A stretch of 9,410 bases of DNA from an uncultured Bacilli bacterium. GTDB lineage: Bacteria; Bacillota_I; Bacilli_A; RF39; UBA660. Every line of letters starts with the position of its first letter. The stretch's first letter is position 1. A program made the translations under genes and the position numbers. Below, in pieces: positions 7,880 through 9,410 of this stretch. The DNA is taken from NCBI GenBank assembly GCA_947623645.1, contig CANQHK010000043.1, positions 1 through 9,410 on the forward strand, in the 5' to 3' direction. The notes under the pieces were generated by a model. The model was not told where the DNA came from. It made no database searches and saw nothing but the letters and a program-made list of their open reading frames with translations.

Positions 7880-8149
7880 TTATTTTCTTAATCCTAATTT
7901 TTGAATTAACTCACGATATCTTGTGATATCTTTTTTTGCAAGATAATTTAACATATTTCTTCTTTGCCCAACTTTCTTTAAAAGTCCACGACGTGAATGA
8001 TGATCATGAATATGTACTTTTAAATGTTCTGTTAAGGCATTGATTTCTTCTGTTAAAATTGCAATTTGTACTTCAGCGGAACCAGTATCTTTTTCTCCCC
8101 TAGCGTACTTCTTAACAATTGCTTGCTTTTGTTCTGTCGTTAAAGCCAT
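7880..8149 (-). CDS. rpsO: 30S ribosomal protein S15
   Basis: S15 binds 16S rRNA at an early stage of 30S assembly and contacts 23S rRNA across the subunit interface. The 89 residues are exactly the family length. Signatures are MALTTEQKQAIV at the start, DTGSAEVQIAILTEEI, the rRNA-binding segment HDHHSRRGLLKKVGQRRNMLNYL, and the end RYRELIQKLGLRK. I place the start at 8149, not at a further upstream ATG at 8227, because AAGGAGG (8159-8165) precedes it by 9 bases and the protein then begins like all S15s; the upstream 26-codon extension is leader sequence. It is the first gene of the rpsO-pnp unit, with its own promoter at 8234-8262. Confidence 0.98.
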   Translation of the reverse strand: MALTTEQKQAIVKKYARGEKDTGSAEVQIAILTEEINALTEHLKVHIHDHHSRRGLLKKVGQRRNMLNYLAKKDITRYRELIQKLGLRK

Positions 8150-8227
8150 AATTTTCTTCCTCCTTTTAAAATATTCGCCAATTACTAAGGAACAGACGGA
8201 AGAATCTAATTCCTGGGTAACGGTCAC
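8150..8227 (-). promoter_or_regulatory. rpsO 5' leader, possible S15 autoregulatory structure
   Basis: The leader is about 78 bases and can fold so as to bury the ribosome site. UCUUCC (8203-8198) pairs with GGAAGA (8160-8155), and CCUU (8190-8187) pairs with AAGG (8165-8162); together these cover the whole AGGAGG. S15 is known to repress its own mRNA through leader structures in several bacteria, with different folds in different groups. Here the pairing is seen in the sequence, while the control by S15 is inferred. Confidence 0.4.
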
Positions 8228-8233
8228 ATCTAT

Positions 8234-8262
8234 AATATACTATAATTTTTAAAGTTTCGCAA
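8234..8262 (-). promoter_or_regulatory. rpsO promoter
   Basis: On the minus strand TTGCGA (8257-8262) and TATATT (8234-8239) are 17 bases apart. The predicted start near 8227 gives a leader of about 78 bases before the S15 start codon. It lies just downstream of the transposase remnant, marking the border between accessory DNA and the conserved rpsO-pnp block. Confidence 0.65.
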
Positions 8263-8287
8263 GCTTTTTTTACTATTTTACGAATAT

Positions 8288-8476
8288 TTATTGATATAAA
8301 CAGATTTGATTTGTTTCTTTTTTTAATATATTAAAACCCTGCCTATCTATCATATATATTCAATACCATATATTATATTTAAGTATATGATATTTACTCA
8401 TTAATGTCAAAATAGTAATTCCGTTCTTTTTCTCGTAATACAATTTAGTTTTTTCTTCATAACTTAATTTATTCAT
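8288..8476 (-). pseudogene. Remnant of IS3-family transposase orfA (N-terminal HTH)
   Basis: The frame starts at ATG 8476 and reads MNKLSYEEKTKLYYEKKNG, then ITILTLMSKYHILKYNIWY, a TGA stop at 8360-8362 (codon 39), and continues in the same frame as IYMIDRQGFNILKKETNQ to a TAA at 8288-8290. This is the pattern of the helix-turn-helix start of IS3/IS150-type orfA proteins (L-S-x-E-E-K, a K-N-G turn, S-K-Y-x-I, then I-D-R-x-G-F-x-I-L). A single base change from a Leu codon to TGA would explain the stop. The rest of orfA and all of orfB are missing, so it is dead. The family call is from memory of the pattern. It marks past insertion next to the toxin-antitoxin locus. Confidence 0.55.
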
Positions 8477-8477
8477 T

Positions 8478-8514
8478 AAAAAACCTCATTTCTTTATTGA
8501 ACAGGAAATGAGGT
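8478..8514 (-). terminator. Strong intrinsic terminator, also masking a ribosome site
   Basis: The arms 8483-8492 and 8505-8514 form a perfect 10-bp stem (ACCTCATTTC/GAAATGAGGT on the minus strand) followed by six Ts. It would stop transcription coming from toxN. The 3' arm contains GAGG, the only ribosome site for the ATG at 8476, so the same hairpin would block translation of the transposase remnant from incoming transcripts, a known protection device at IS ends. Confidence 0.85.
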
Positions 8515-8671
8515 CCATAACATAATTCACTTCTGAATTAAATGTCTTCACCACTAGTAGAATAGACATCTAACATACTAAAACTGAATGTTCCCTTTTT
8601 CGTTTTATGAAAATCTCTTTGATATATTTATCATAATATAAAGTTTCTTTTTGACCAAATTTTAATGTTTT
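8515..8671 (-). other. toxN 3' region with two further hairpins
   Basis: No gene is visible here. On the minus strand, upstream of the 8478-8514 terminator, are two small stem-loops: ATGTCT/AGACAT (8542-8547 with 8564-8569) and AATTCA-GAAG-TGAATT (8524-8539). A weak promoter-like pair, TTGGTC and TATGAT with a 17-base spacer, lies just after the toxN stop. The stretch may be the toxN 3' end, the outer end of the decayed insertion sequence, or a small structured RNA. The toxN frame stays open for 33 codons past its stop but has no start of its own. Confidence 0.4.
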
Positions 8672-9199
8672 TTATTTTTCTTTCAAATTACAGAAAGAAT
8701 TATTATATTCTTTACATTTTTCTTCTAGTAATGGAAAATTACAGCAGCGCTTTGCAATATTAAAAGGCAGAGTTTTGTTACAATATTTATTATATAGACA
8801 CTTTGATTTTCTATACAAATTTTCGCTATGACGATTTAACCATAAAAGTTGTTCTTTTAAAAGATGAATATATTTTTCTTCTTTTTTCGTTTCAGAATCT
8901 TTATCTAAATCCAACTTTATTATATTTTTTTCCGTTACTGGTAACATATTATTAAAATTAATAGCACCTAGTTTTCCATTGTCAAGTTTTAAAAAGTCTA
9001 ATTTTGTTTTCATTTTTAAATGTTTTGGTTTTGGACTAGAAAGTGGAGCAAAATATAAGCAATTATGAACTTTAAATAGTACTCCGATAAAAGGTCTTAA
9101 TTCTTTCTTACCATAATTATATGGTACTTTGTAATCAAATTGTCTTAAGTAATCACAATATTTAATATCTAATCTTACCAAGATTAATGATTTTCTCAT
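8672..9199 (-). CDS. toxN: Type III toxin-antitoxin endoribonuclease, ToxN/AbiQ family
   Basis: ToxN-family toxins are endoribonucleases that cut A-rich sites in mRNA and in their own antitoxin precursor; the repeated RNA units wrap with the toxin into a closed inactive complex. Phage infection or loss of the locus frees the toxin. The 175 residues match the family length (about 170). The pattern is clear: YLRQFDYKVP (17-26), RPFIGVLFKVHNCLYFAPLSSPKPKH (35-60), LGAINFNNMLPV (77-88), a helix IHLLKEQLLWLNRHSENLYRKSK (111-133), and CNFPLLEEKCKEYN near the end (153-166). Ser 54, Ser 55 and Lys 57 fall where ToxN of Pectobacterium has active-site Thr 52, Ser 53 and Lys 55. It has eight cysteines, unusually many for the window. 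The start is supported by AAGGAAAGGTG at 9205-9215. The upstream repeat array and terminator complete the locus. It probably arrived by transfer, as suggested by the IS remnant beside it. Confidence 0.9.
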   Translation of the reverse strand: MRKSLILVRLDIKYCDYLRQFDYKVPYNYGKKELRPFIGVLFKVHNCLYFAPLSSPKPKHLKMKTKLDFLKLDNGKLGAINFNNMLPVTEKNIIKLDLDKDSETKKEEKYIHLLKEQLLWLNRHSENLYRKSKCLYNKYCNKTLPFNIAKRCCNFPLLEEKCKEYNNSFCNLKEK

Positions 9200-9262
9200 A
9201 TTTTCACCTTTCCTTTCTATATTTATTAAATGTTTTAATTTAACGTTTGTTCGATTGATTTT

Positions 9263-9291
9263 AATATATCAAATCATCATAGCTTTGTCAA
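9263..9291 (-). promoter_or_regulatory. Strong promoter-like element directly upstream of toxN
   Basis: On the minus strand a perfect TTGACA (9286-9291) and TATATT (9263-9268, five of six) are 17 bases apart. Transcription would start near 9256 and give a 57-base leader before toxN. It lies after the repeat-array terminator, so it would produce toxin mRNA without antitoxin. In described type III loci one promoter upstream of the repeats drives both parts. Confidence 0.65.
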
Positions 9292-9324
9292 TAATATTTT
9301 TAATATTTAAAATTTTAATTTCAT

Positions 9325-9352
9325 AAATAAAACTAGAGTTTGCTCTCTAGTT
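9325..9352 (-). terminator. Terminator between antitoxin repeats and toxN
   Basis: The arms 9331-9338 and 9345-9352 form a perfect 8-bp stem (AACTAGAG/CTCTAGTT) with a 6-base loop on the minus strand, followed by TTATTT. A terminator at this place is typical of type III systems, where it lets most transcripts stop after the antitoxin RNA. The U-tract is interrupted, which fits partial read-through. Confidence 0.8.
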
Positions 9353-9354
9353 CC

Positions 9355-9410
9355 TTTTTTAAGTTCCTCTTATGGTGGGAATCACCGCTTTTTTAAGTTC
9401 CTCTTATGGT
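9355..9410 (-). ncRNA. toxI: ToxI-type antitoxin RNA, 3' end of repeat array (partial)
   Basis: The RNA is read on the minus strand, into the terminator and then toxN. The visible unit contains an A6 linker, then GCGGTGATTCCCACC, then ATAAGAGGAACTT and A6 again. GGUG pairs with CACC (9383-9386 with 9374-9377), and the loop UUCC (9378-9381) pairs with GGAA (9364-9367) downstream, giving an H-type pseudoknot with two 4-bp stems. The A-rich linkers are the expected toxin cleavage sites that release single units. The GGTGATT element is also found in the Pectobacterium ToxI repeat as I recall it. The array is cut by the window edge, so copy number and promoter cannot be given. Confidence 0.85.
9355..9410 (-). 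repeat. 34-base tandem repeats (at least one full and one partial unit)
   Basis: A 22-base block (TTTTTTAAGTTCC followed by TCTTATGGT on the plus strand) occurs at 9355-9376 and again without change at 9389-9410, a period of 34 bases. The intervening 12 bases (9377-9388) complete the unit. This period falls within the range known for type III antitoxin arrays. CRISPR is excluded because the units are directly joined, without unique spacers. Confidence 0.9.

Noticed and set aside
8150..8227. N-terminal extension of rpsO starting at an ATG at 8227
   Set aside because: The extension (MTVTQELDS...) matches nothing in S15, has no ribosome site, and begins at the predicted transcript start; AAGGAGG before 8149 defines the real start.
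8570..8671. Open 33-codon continuation of the toxN frame after its stop
   Set aside because: It has no start codon, the toxin already has its normal family ending, and open frames of this length occur by chance; kept only as part of the intergenic description.
9355..9410. CRISPR array
   Set aside because: The period is 34 bases of contiguous identical sequence without unique spacers, and the neighbouring gene is a type III toxin, not cas.

Overview
The window looks like chromosomal DNA from a very AT-rich, low-GC Gram-positive bacterium (Bacillota, of the Bacilli/Erysipelotrichia/Mollicutes-related gut type). The signs are strong AGGAGG-type ribosome sites, sigma-A promoters with 17-base spacers, short U-tailed terminators and the rpsO-pnp pair. 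TGA is a true stop (it ends the yigZ-type gene), so this is not a code-4 mycoplasma. The species cannot be named from the sequence.

Layout, left to right. Bases 1-253 have no convincing gene and hold palindromes. uvrC (nucleotide excision repair) lies at 254-2038 on the minus strand. A 96-base divergent promoter region follows, with a perfect-consensus promoter driving a two-gene plus-strand operon: a degenerate protein-kinase-like protein of unknown role (2135-2869) and a YigZ/IMPACT-family protein (2881-3465). A long hairpin separates this operon from a convergent minus-strand gene (3506-5572). That gene encodes a large exported protein with an N-terminal membrane/signal segment, an ALK/LTK-like glycine-rich domain and a C-terminal lectin-like domain. 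Its probable promoter has eight consecutive Gs in the spacer, which suggests phase-variable expression. Next come rpsO (7880-8149) and pnp (5669-7822), both on the minus strand in the usual order rpsO then pnp, with a hairpin between them and a possible self-regulating leader before rpsO.

The right end (about 8288-9410) is accessory DNA. It holds a decayed IS3-type transposase orfA start, three hairpins in a row, a ToxN/AbiQ-family endoribonuclease gene (8672-9199), and at the window edge the 3' end of a 34-base tandem repeat array with a terminator. Toxin, terminator and upstream repeats in this order form a type III (protein-RNA) toxin-antitoxin locus, a class known for abortive infection against phages and plasmid maintenance. 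Each repeat can fold into an H-type pseudoknot, as expected of a ToxI antitoxin RNA. The array runs off the window, so its full copy number and promoter are not visible. An apparent second promoter lies between the repeat terminator and the toxin gene, which is not the textbook arrangement.
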